From Pseudomonadota bacterium (GTDB lineage: Bacteria; Pseudomonadota; Alphaproteobacteria; Rhodospirillales; 2-02-FULL-58-16): a stretch of 10,970 bases of DNA. Below the pieces are notes generated by a model, which made no database searches, was not told where the DNA came from, and saw nothing but the letters and a program-made list of their open reading frames with translations. Made by a program: the position numbers and the translations under genes. How positions within the stretch are numbered: the stretch's first letter is position 1; every line of letters starts with the position of its first letter. The stretch is from NCBI GenBank assembly GCA_022560215.1, contig JADFTO010000075.1, positions 1 through 10,970 of the forward strand. Reading direction: 5' to 3'. Positions 1 to 5,835 of this stretch are shown here, piece after piece.

Positions 1-275
1 ACTTCGACAGCATCCTCGAGGAAGTGCGCACCTTCTTCGCCGTCCACAAGGCCGAGGGCAGCCACGCCGGCGGCGTCCATGTCGAGATGACCGGCCAGGA
101 CGTGACCGAATGCATCGGCGGCGCCAAGGCCATCACCGAGGCCAACCTGAGCGACCGCTACCACACCCATTGCGATCCCAGGCTGAACGCCGGGCAGGCC
201 CTGGAACTGGCCTTCCTCCTGGCCGAGGCCCTGAAGGATGAGCGGGCGCTCCAACGGGCCGCCGCCCTCGCCTGA
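1..275 (+). CDS. Class II DAHP synthase, C-terminal fragment (5' end outside window)
   Basis: The last 90 residues of 3-deoxy-7-phosphoheptulonate synthase, plant-like class II, read in frame from base 3. The enzyme condenses phosphoenolpyruvate and erythrose 4-phosphate in the first step of the shikimate pathway to aromatic amino acids and acts in the cytoplasm. Seen: GSHAGGVHVEMTGQ, then DVTECIGGA, then DRYHTHCDPRLN, all typical of the C-terminal part of this family. The Glu of HVEMTG and the Asp of HCDPRLN lie 30 residues apart. In the Mycobacterium tuberculosis enzyme the metal ligands Glu411 and Asp441 have the same spacing, so both appear conserved. The C-terminus ends shortly after the LELAFLLAE helix, as is normal. 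The next gene follows 16 bp downstream on the same strand, so co-transcription is plausible. Gene naming varies for this class (aroF, aroG, aroH), so no symbol is given. Confidence 0.93.
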   Translation, partial: FDSILEEVRTFFAVHKAEGSHAGGVHVEMTGQDVTECIGGAKAITEANLSDRYHTHCDPRLNAGQALELAFLLAEALKDERALQRAAALA

Positions 276-291
276 ACGGGGAACCGCCTAC

Positions 292-1440
292 ATGACCGAG
301 AGGGCCGCCGCCGATGCCCCCCAACCCGGCGCCGATGAGGTGTCGCTGTGGACGGACCGTTACTTCCTCAAGACCAAGGAAACCATAGAGCGTTTCGGCG
401 ACAAGACCGTCACCTACGCCGTTTTCATGCGCCGTCCCGTGATCTTCACGCCGAACCTGATGGTGGCGTGGCTGGAGCGGCTGGCCGGCGAGCGGGGCGT
501 CGTATTCGACATCGAACTCAATTACGAGGAAGGCCAGTGGGTGGGGGCCGGCGAGCCCCTGCTCTACATTACCGGATCCTTCTATCACCTGGTCGACCTG
601 GAGACCCTGTACTTGCAGAAGCTGGGGGCGTGCTGCGTCGCCGCCTACAACGCCTACACCATGTGCGTGGACCTGCCCCACGTCGCCTTCCTGGCCATGG
701 ACGCCCGTCATTGCGCCGGCACCGAGATGGCGGAAATGATGGCCTACGCGGCCTCCGTCGGCTCCCGCGCGGCGAGGGCCAAGGCGGACGCCAAGGGTTT
801 CATCGGCTCGGCCAACGACGCCACGGCCCATTACTTCGGCCAGGCCCGCGGCCTCGGCACCATGCCCCACGCCTTGATCGGCTACGCCGGGTCCACCCTG
901 GCCGCGGCCGAGATGTTCGTCGAGGTCTTCCCCGGCCAGGACCTGACCGTGCTGGTGGATTACTTCGGCGCCGAAATCACCGATTCCCTCGCCGTCTGCC
1001 GGCGTTTCCCCGAATTGGCGGCGGCAGGCCGCCTCGGCGTCCGCCTGGACACCCACGGCGGGCGCTTCGTCGAGGGCCTGGACCCGCAAGCCTCCTACGC
1101 GGTCCTGGAGCGCCACGCGCCCCTGGCCGTGCGCCGCTACCGCGACGACGCCGAATTGCGCTACCTCACCGGCACCGGGGTCTCGGCGGCGGCCATCTTC
1201 CATTTACGCGAGAAACTGGACGAGGCCGGCTTCAAGGCCGTGAAGCTCGTCGTCTCGTCGGGCTTCAACGTCAGGAAATGCAAGGTGATGGCGGGCGTCG
1301 GCGCGCCCATGGACGCCATCGGGACCGGCTCCTACCTGCCCGACAACTGGCCGGAGACCAACGCCACCGCCGACATCGTCGCCTACGACGGGGTGCCGAC
1401 GGTCAAGGTGGGCCGGGAATTCCTGCTCAAGAAGGAATGA
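292..1440 (+). CDS. pncB: Nicotinate phosphoribosyltransferase
   Basis: A 382-residue cytoplasmic enzyme that joins nicotinate to phosphoribosyl pyrophosphate, giving nicotinate mononucleotide in the Preiss-Handler route of NAD salvage. Seen: an N-terminal LWTDRYFLKTKE segment (residues 19-30), DARH (137-140), GTMPHALIGY (189-198) and VLVDYFGAEITDS (220-232). Further on are RLDTHGGR (251-258, in the place of the family's R-x-D-S-G-D substrate motif), VVSSGFNVRK (320-329) and GVGAPMDAIGTGSYL (336-349), near the phosphate-binding end. Length fits the shorter members of the family. The ATG at 292 was chosen because the alternative in-frame ATG at 238 would overlap the upstream gene by 38 bp and add a poorly conserved Pro/Ser-rich stretch. 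A modest purine run (GGGGAA) precedes 292. The gene may be co-transcribed with the DAHP synthase. I am sure of the phosphoribosyltransferase family and fairly sure of nicotinate as substrate. Confidence 0.85.
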   Translation: MTERAAADAPQPGADEVSLWTDRYFLKTKETIERFGDKTVTYAVFMRRPVIFTPNLMVAWLERLAGERGVVFDIELNYEEGQWVGAGEPLLYITGSFYHLVDLETLYLQKLGACCVAAYNAYTMCVDLPHVAFLAMDARHCAGTEMAEMMAYAASVGSRAARAKADAKGFIGSANDATAHYFGQARGLGTMPHALIGYAGSTLAAAEMFVEVFPGQDLTVLVDYFGAEITDSLAVCRRFPELAAAGRLGVRLDTHGGRFVEGLDPQASYAVLERHAPLAVRRYRDDAELRYLTGTGVSAAAIFHLREKLDEAGFKAVKLVVSSGFNVRKCKVMAGVGAPMDAIGTGSYLPDNWPETNATADIVAYDGVPTVKVGREFLLKKE

Positions 1441-1448
1441 GGGAACTC

Positions 1449-1571
1449 ATACCAAAGGGCGTTGAGCTTGACTCATCGCCCTTTGGCAAGCGCGACCGCG
1501 CGCCGGCGCTTATGCCTGAGAGCCTGCGTGGCGCATGAACGCCCAGCGGTCCTTCTTAAGGGCCGCTGGTA
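1449..1571. repeat. Compound palindromic intergenic element between convergent genes
   Basis: This spacer between pncB and the rhomboid gene is almost entirely inverted repeats. The first is a perfect 10-bp stem, CCAAAGGGCG (1452-1461) with CGCCCTTTGG (1477-1486) and a 15-nt loop. The second is a 6-bp stem, AAGCGC (1488-1493) with GCGCTT (1506-1511). The third is a 10-bp stem with one G-T position, CCAGCGGTCC (1543-1552) with GGGCCGCTGG (1560-1569). The outer ends are themselves loosely inverted: ATACCAAAGGGC at 1449 and, read from the other strand, ATACCAGCGGCC at about 1571. No long T-run follows any stem, so it is not a classic intrinsic terminator, although the hairpins may help to end both converging transcripts. 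It looks like a REP-type or MITE-like dispersed element, but copy number cannot be seen from this window. Confidence 0.6.
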
Positions 1572-2609
1572 TTAAGTATCCGGTATGACAGACCGGCGGG
1601 TCCTGGGGCCGTTGGAATCCGGCTTTCCGTTTTCGAAGCCGGCGTCGTCCGTGGATGACTGAACCAGGACTTTTGCCAGTCCGAGGAAGGCTTCATCGCC
1701 GGTCTTGGAGGAATCGCCTCCCTGGGGGCCAGGCGAAGCGGCATTCAGCGGCATTCGGCGGCCAAAGGGACCCTTTCGCCGTGGCGGCGAATCGGATTTC
1801 CTCCCCCGCCGCGTCACTGAATCCTTGAGCCTTTGGCGGCTCCGGCGAACAGCTCCGATCTTCAAGGTTCCTTGGCGGGGTGAGCCCACCTCCCGCAAGC
1901 CGGACCATGCCTCGCCGATTTCCCGGGTCCTCGACCGGCGAACACCCAAGGTGAGGACCAACGCGGTTCCGGCAACGAAGCCGCCGATGTGCGCCCACCA
2001 AGCGATTCCGCCGACGTCTTCCGGGCTGAAAAAGGCGGTCAATCCGAAAACGATTTGGAAAATGAACCAGAGAGCCGTGTAAACCGCGGCCCTGAGCCGG
2101 AACAGGACGGGGAAAAACAGGACGGGAGTCAGAAAAAAGACATGCGCCCGCGGATAGACCAGCGAGAATCCGCCCAGCACGCCGGCTATGGCGCCCGACG
2201 CGCCGAGGGCCGGCAATCGGGAATCAAGGTTGAAGACCAGATGGGCGATGCTGGCCGCTAACCCGCTGACGAAGTAGATGGTGAGGAACCGCGCCGGCCC
2301 CATCCGGTCTTCGAGCGCGCCTCCGAACAACCAGAGGGTCCACATGTTCACGATCAGGTGCAGCCATCCGGCGTGCATGAAGATGTTGGTCACGAGGGGG
2401 AGATAATTGCCCGGGTCGACCCCCAGTTCACGCGCCACGCCGGGTTGGGTGTAGCGGGCGGGTATGAGGGCGTTATGATTGATGAACTGTTCGGCGAGTT
2501 CCGGCGGCAGTCCGGTCTGGACCAGGAACACGCCGACATTGGCGACGATCAGTCCGACCACCGCGCCGGGAATCTCCTTCACCCCCACGGACGTTCGAAC
2601 GGGAATCAT
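1572..2609 (-). CDS. Rhomboid family intramembrane serine protease with long C-terminal tail
   Basis: A 345-residue inner-membrane protease that cleaves within or beside substrate transmembrane helices. Seen: about six hydrophobic segments over residues 13-225, the H-x-x-x-N motif in GWLHLIVNMW (His84, Asn88), the nucleophile in GASGAIAG (Ser138), and the catalytic histidine in AHIGGFVAG (His207). The Ser-His dyad is therefore intact. After about residue 228 comes a charged tail of roughly 115 residues, rich in Arg, Ser, Pro and Gly and without membrane segments; many bacterial rhomboids stop much closer to the last helix. The ATG at 2609 was chosen because earlier in-frame sequence overlaps the nfeD gene and reads as low-complexity Arg/Ser. 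No strong ribosome site is visible. It lies 64 bp after the NfeD gene on the same strand and is probably the third gene of that unit. Family is certain; the substrate is unknown. Confidence 0.9.
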   Translation of the reverse strand: MIPVRTSVGVKEIPGAVVGLIVANVGVFLVQTGLPPELAEQFINHNALIPARYTQPGVARELGVDPGNYLPLVTNIFMHAGWLHLIVNMWTLWLFGGALEDRMGPARFLTIYFVSGLAASIAHLVFNLDSRLPALGASGAIAGVLGGFSLVYPRAHVFFLTPVLFFPVLFRLRAAVYTALWFIFQIVFGLTAFFSPEDVGGIAWWAHIGGFVAGTALVLTLGVRRSRTREIGEAWSGLREVGSPRQGTLKIGAVRRSRQRLKDSVTRRGRKSDSPPRRKGPFGRRMPLNAASPGPQGGDSSKTGDEAFLGLAKVLVQSSTDDAGFENGKPDSNGPRTRRSVIPDT

Positions 2610-2673
2610 CGGCCCATGTTCTGCAGGCGATCGATGGCGTCCGGCCCAGGGGGGCCGTCGATGGCGGACGGTG

Positions 2674-3120
2674 TCACTCCGGCTCGACCTTGAGGATCGT
2701 GCCGTCGATGCCGACCACCTTGACACGATTTCCCGCCTCGAGATTTTCGCCCTCGATCTTCCAAATGATGCCGTCGACCTGCAGCCTGCCCTGGTTGTCG
2801 TCGATGGGATGCTTCAGGGTGAACGTGCGGCCGATATAGCGCTGGCCGCGGCGGTTGAGTTCCGGGTCCTCGGTAAGGGTCGGCCGCGACTTGGCGTAAA
2901 GGCGCCAGGAAACTAAGCTGGCGACGGAAAGGACGGCGAACAACAGTACTTGCGTTTCCCAACCCAAATCCGCCCCGGCGGCGAGGACCAGACCCACGAC
3001 GACGGCGGCGATGCCCGGCCAAAGCAGAACCGTGCTGGGAGCGAAGACTTCGATGCCGATCAGGAGCGCGGCGAGCACCCACCAGTGCCAGAACTCGATA
3101 CTGTTCAGAAAATCAAGCAT
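2674..3120 (-). CDS. Short NfeD-like membrane protein (NfeD1b type)
   Basis: A 148-residue inner-membrane protein of the NfeD family, partner of SPFH/stomatin-like proteins. Seen: an amphipathic start with FWHWWVLAALL, two or three hydrophobic segments over residues 12-70 (IGIEVFAP, GIAAVVVGLVLAAGA, VLLFAVLSVASLV), then a soluble C-terminal domain (about 85-148) with GRTFTLKHPI, GRLQVDG, NLEAGNRVKVVGIDGTILKVEP. That is the OB-fold beta-barrel typical of NfeD. The ClpP-like serine protease domain of long NfeD1a proteins is absent, so this protein is not expected to be proteolytic. Its ATG overlaps the stop of the upstream SPFH gene by 8 bp (ATGCTTGA), a sign of translational coupling. It resembles E. 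coli YbbK, which is paired with QmcA. Known for the family: NfeD and paraslipin pair in membrane microdomains. Inferred: the same pairing here. Confidence 0.9.
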   Translation of the reverse strand: MLDFLNSIEFWHWWVLAALLIGIEVFAPSTVLLWPGIAAVVVGLVLAAGADLGWETQVLLFAVLSVASLVSWRLYAKSRPTLTEDPELNRRGQRYIGRTFTLKHPIDDNQGRLQVDGIIWKIEGENLEAGNRVKVVGIDGTILKVEPE

Positions 3121-4048
3121 TTTTGTCCTTGCCGAATGCTTCGCGGGCTATTTCGCTGATGCCGCCGATGGCGGCGATCACGCTCGAGGTTTCGAGGGGC
3201 ATGAACAGGACTTTCTGGTTTGGGCTGTCGGCGAATCTCTTGAGGACGTCCATGTATCTTTGGGCGACGAAGTAGTTTATGGCCTGCATGTTCCCTTCGG
3301 TGATGGCCTTTGAAACCTTCTCGGTCGCCTGGGCTTCCGCTTCGGCTTCCCGCTCCCTGGCCTCGGCGTCCCGGAAGGCGGCTTCCCGGCGGCCTTCGGC
3401 GACGAGAATGATGGCCTGCTTCTGCCCTTCGGCCTTGAGGATTTCCGCTTGCCTCAGACCCTCGGCCTCGAGAATGTTGGCCCGTTTCTCGCGCTCGGCC
3501 TTCATTTGACGGGCCATGGCCTCCACGATGTCCTGGGGGGGTTCGATATCCTTGATCTCCACTCGCGTGACTTTGACTCCCCACGCCGTGGTGGCGTCGT
3601 CGATGACGTTAAGAAGCCGGGCGTTGATTTGGTCGCGCTGCGAGAGAAGTTCGTCCAGGTCCATCGAGCCCATCACGGTACGAAGGTTGGTCATGGCGAG
3701 GTTGAGCATGGCGTTTTTCAAATTCGTCACTTCATAGGCCGCTTTCGCGACGTCGAGGATTTGGAAAAAAACGACGCCATTCGCCTTCACCATGGCGTTA
3801 TCCTTGGTGATCACCTCTTGTTCTTCCACCTCGAGCACCGATTCCATGACGTTCATCTTGGCGCCGATACGGTCCATGATGGGGACGATTATGTTTAACC
3901 CCGGGCGCAGGGTCCGCGTGTACCGTCCGAATCGTTCCACCGTGTACTCCATCCCCTGGGGCACCGCCTTGACACTCATGAGAATCAGGACGATCGCGAG
4001 GATTAAAAAGGTGACGACGAATAAGGTTTCTCCACTCAGATCAGGCAT
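3113..4048 (-). CDS. qmcA: SPFH/Band 7 paraslipin (QmcA-like stomatin homolog)
   Basis: A 311-residue membrane-anchored SPFH protein, expected to oligomerise in the inner membrane and organise protein quality control or lipid microdomains. Seen: an N-terminal anchor (about 9-27, LFVVTFLILAIVLILMSV), the Band 7 start VPQGMEYTVERFGRYTRTLRPGLN (29-52), VEEQEVITKDNAMVKANGVVFF, LRTVMGSMDLDELLSQRDQIN, and WGVKVTRVEIKDIEPP. These are followed by an Ala/Glu/Arg coiled coil (about 190-260) built from AEG-type repeats (LEAEGLRQ, LKAEGQKQ, LVAEGRRE). The tail has FMPLETSSVIAAIGGI, usual in paraslipins. Length matches E. coli QmcA (about 305). The ATG at 4048 is preceded by a good site, GGAGAG, 7 nt upstream; an in-frame ATG at 4105 would add 19 residues ahead of the membrane anchor and has no such support. 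First gene of a unit with nfeD and the rhomboid gene. Transcription probably starts in the divergent region 4148-4175. Confidence 0.92.
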   Translation of the reverse strand: MPDLSGETLFVVTFLILAIVLILMSVKAVPQGMEYTVERFGRYTRTLRPGLNIIVPIMDRIGAKMNVMESVLEVEEQEVITKDNAMVKANGVVFFQILDVAKAAYEVTNLKNAMLNLAMTNLRTVMGSMDLDELLSQRDQINARLLNVIDDATTAWGVKVTRVEIKDIEPPQDIVEAMARQMKAEREKRANILEAEGLRQAEILKAEGQKQAIILVAEGRREAAFRDAEAREREAEAEAQATEKVSKAITEGNMQAINYFVAQRYMDVLKRFADSPNQKVLFMPLETSSVIAAIGGISEIAREAFGKDKNA

Positions 4049-4147
4049 GATTGTCTCTCCACTCGGCACGGATGCTGGGGCTTCCCCGCATCTCGCGCGC
4101 GGCAAGTTGTCTTTAAACCGGTTCGGACCCTCTCATGGAATAGGGGG

Positions 4148-4175
4148 CCGTTCCCGTTATAATAGCAAGGAACGG
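4148..4175. promoter_or_regulatory. Divergent promoter core inside a 7-14-7 inverted repeat
   Basis: Perfect arms CCGTTCC (4148-4154) and GGAACGG (4169-4175) enclose a 14-bp AT-rich centre. The + strand carries a consensus -10 TATAAT at 4158-4163, about 70 nt before the rluC-like start. The - strand carries TATTAT (4164-4159) preceded by TG one base away (4167-4166), an extended -10 pointing at qmcA. No convincing -35 is seen on either strand. Two overlapping -10 elements on opposite strands inside one palindrome suggest mutually exclusive firing or binding by a dimeric regulator; this is inference. The rest of 4049-4233 shows no other clear signal. Confidence 0.5.
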
Positions 4176-4233
4176 ATTTGTTCATCAGCTTACCCTTATT
4201 TTGCTGGTCCCGAAGTAGTTTTTCGATGAAATT

Positions 4234-5211
4234 GTGACCCCGGCCCGAACCATCCCCGTCCTTCCCGCCGAGGAAGGCCTGCGCCTGGACCGCTGGCTGA
4301 AAAGGCGTTTCCCGGGCGTTCCCCACGCCCGCCTCCACAAGTGGCTGCGCACCGGCCAGGTGCGCCTGGACGGAAAGCGCGCCAAGGCCGGCGACAGGCT
4401 GGCGGCGGGCCAGGACGTGCGCCTGCCCCCCGTGGACGAAGAGGCGCCCCGGCCCCGGAAAAGGCGGACGCCCGAGGGCGCCGAGGCGGCGGCCTTGCGC
4501 GCCATGGTCCTGCACCGGGACGCCCGGGTCCTCGCCCTCAACAAGCCTCCCGGGCTGGCGGTCCAGGGGGGCAGCGGGCTCAGCCGTCATCTCGACGGCC
4601 TTCTCGACGCCTTGCGCTTCGATTCCGCCGACGCGCCTAAGCTGGTGCACAGGCTGGACAAGGACACCTCGGGCGTCCTGCTTCTCGGCCGCGACGCCGC
4701 CGCCACGGCGAAGCTCGCCGAGTCCTTCCGCACCCACGCGGCGCGGAAACTCTACTGGGCGCTGGTGGTGGGCGCGCCCAAGCCGTCATCGGGGCGGGTT
4801 TGCTTGGCCCTCGCCAAGGCGCCGGGCCGCCGGGGCGAGCGCATGGCGCCCGGTGCCAAGGGCGCGAGGAAGGCCGAAACCATCTATCGGGTCGTGGAAA
4901 GCGCGGGGCAGGAAGCGGCCTGGCTGGCCCTGGAGCCTCTCACGGGCCGCACCCACCAGCTCCGCGCCCATTGCCTGGCGCTGGGCGTGCCCATACTCGG
5001 CGACGGCAAATACGGCGGCCGGGCGGCCTTCCTGGACTTGGGCCAAGCGGGCCGGAAACTCCATCTCCACGCCCGCGCCATCCGCATCCCCCATCCCGCC
5101 GGCGGCGTCCTGGAAGTGACGGCGCCGCTGCCCGGCCACATGATGGAGACCTGGCGCCTTTTCGGCTTCGACGAGGGGGCGGCCGGGGCGGGATTCGCCG
5201 AAGATCCCTGA
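4234..5211 (+). CDS. rluC: RluC/RluD-family large-subunit rRNA pseudouridine synthase
   Basis: A 325-residue cytoplasmic enzyme that isomerises uridines to pseudouridine in 23S rRNA. Seen: an N-terminal S4 RNA-binding domain (about 14-66, LRLDRWLKRRFPGVPHARLHKWL then GQVRLDG), a basic linker, ALNKPPGLAVQGG (101-113), and the catalytic motif HRLDKDTSGVLLL with Asp142 as the expected nucleophile. LEPLTGRTHQLRAH and GDGKYGG, both conserved in RluA-type enzymes, follow. The S4 domain places it with RluC/RluD rather than RluA. The family resemblance is nearest RluC (positions 955/2504/2580 in E. coli numbering), but the target bases cannot be read from sequence. The start is a GTG; an ATG 8 bp upstream is in another frame and ends after three codons, overlapping the GTG (ATG AAA TTG TGA), which might couple or damp initiation. 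In alphaproteobacteria this gene often sits close to a HAD phosphatase and ATP12, as it does here at a distance. Confidence 0.88.
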   Translation: MTPARTIPVLPAEEGLRLDRWLKRRFPGVPHARLHKWLRTGQVRLDGKRAKAGDRLAAGQDVRLPPVDEEAPRPRKRRTPEGAEAAALRAMVLHRDARVLALNKPPGLAVQGGSGLSRHLDGLLDALRFDSADAPKLVHRLDKDTSGVLLLGRDAAATAKLAESFRTHAARKLYWALVVGAPKPSSGRVCLALAKAPGRRGERMAPGAKGARKAETIYRVVESAGQEAAWLALEPLTGRTHQLRAHCLALGVPILGDGKYGGRAAFLDLGQAGRKLHLHARAIRIPHPAGGVLEVTAPLPGHMMETWRLFGFDEGAAGAGFAEDP

Positions 5212-5220
5212 TCTCCTAGA

Positions 5221-5334
5221 GCGAATCCGGATTGATCGCAGCTCAGCGATCCAACGATCCGGTGCCCTGACTTATCGACATGAAACGGGTCGGCGCTTTT
5301 GACCGCTGCCACGAAGTGGTTCCGGTCAAAGGCG
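5221..5334. repeat. Second compound palindromic intergenic element
   Basis: Two adjoining structures lie downstream of the pseudouridine synthase. The left one has outer arms CCGGAT (5227-5232) and ATCCGG (5257-5262) and inner arms GATCGC (5234-5239) and GCGATC (5246-5251), with a small bulge. The right one is stronger: CGCTTTTGACCG (5294-5305) pairs with CGGTCAAAGGCG (5323-5334) with one wobble position, and inside it CCAC-GAA-GTGG (5309-5319) makes a tight inner hairpin. No T-run follows, so it is not a standard terminator. Its unrelated sequence but similar architecture to the 1449-1571 spacer suggests a second dispersed palindromic family. The function is not known. Confidence 0.5.
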
Positions 5335-5425
5335 AACCGTCCTAGCGATTTGTTAACCATTGCCTGATATCGGGGACGATCAAGCGGGCCGAGAAGCCGG
5401 TCCGCCAGGAAAAAGGGAGAACCCC

Positions 5426-5824
5426 ATGAAGACCTGGCAGAAGATCATGATCGTATCGGCGGCCCTTGCCGCCGTTCCCGGGACGGGACTGGCCGAATGC
5501 CCGTCCTATCCGGATGTCTCGTGGTGGGGCGCGATGAACCACGACAAGGCCATCCGCTACGTGGACAAGAAGCACGGCGGCGACTGGGCCCCCTATATGG
5601 CCAAGTGGCGGCGCCAGTTGGCCAGGCTGGAGAAAATCCAGGCCAAGGGCGGGGCCGTCGTCTTCAAGAAGAAGGGCCTGCGCCTGAAGGGAGAGGCCCT
5701 TGAAGACTACGTTCTCAAGGTCAGGGAACGGGTATCGGTCAACACCTGCCTGGCCGAAGAGCAGTTGATGGCCAACGCCGAGAAACTCGCCGAATTCTCG
5801 ACCGCCGCCGGATCACGAAACTAG
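5426..5824 (+). CDS. Exported small protein with one cysteine pair, function unknown
   Basis: A 132-residue protein. Seen: a Sec-type signal peptide (basic MKTWQK, hydrophobic core IMIVSAALAAVPG, likely cleavage after GLA at residue 23). The predicted mature part begins ECPSYPDVSWWGAMNHDKAIRY and has no further membrane segment. It contains just two cysteines, Cys25 near the new N-terminus and Cys108 in NTCLAEEQ, which could form a periplasmic disulfide. The middle (50-105) is Lys/Arg/Glu-rich and helical, with HGGDWAPYMAKWRRQLARLEKI and GLRLKGEALEDYVLKVRERV. The ATG at 5426 has GGGAGA 5 nt upstream; an earlier in-frame ATG (5360) would bury the signal peptide. The sequence resembles uncharacterised secreted proteins of related alphaproteobacteria as I remember them, but I cannot name a family. 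It converges on the methyltransferase gene with only 11 bp between the stops. No function is proposed. Confidence 0.75.
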   Translation: MKTWQKIMIVSAALAAVPGTGLAECPSYPDVSWWGAMNHDKAIRYVDKKHGGDWAPYMAKWRRQLARLEKIQAKGGAVVFKKKGLRLKGEALEDYVLKVRERVSVNTCLAEEQLMANAEKLAEFSTAAGSRN

Positions 5825-5835
5825 GACGCCGCCGC

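Noticed and set aside
133..1203. Long minus-strand open frame (356 codons) opposite the nicotinate phosphoribosyltransferase gene
   Set aside because: Gly/Ala/Val/His/Gln-rich composition typical of the antisense of GC-rich coding DNA, with no recognisable domain. The + strand gene is clear.
1452..1486. Intrinsic terminator for pncB
   Set aside because: The stem is perfect but no T-run follows on either strand, so a repeat element explains it better.
348..1538. Plus-strand open frame of 396 codons in an alternative frame of pncB
   Set aside because: Arg/Pro/Gly-rich frame-shifted reading of a well-supported gene.
2631..2672. Direct repeat TCGATGGCG in the nfeD-rhomboid spacer
   Set aside because: Two short copies in GC-rich DNA; not convincing as a regulatory or mobile feature.
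4036..4737. Minus-strand open frame of 233 codons spanning the divergent promoter and the pseudouridine synthase start
   Set aside because: No domain; antisense to conserved S4 and catalytic regions.
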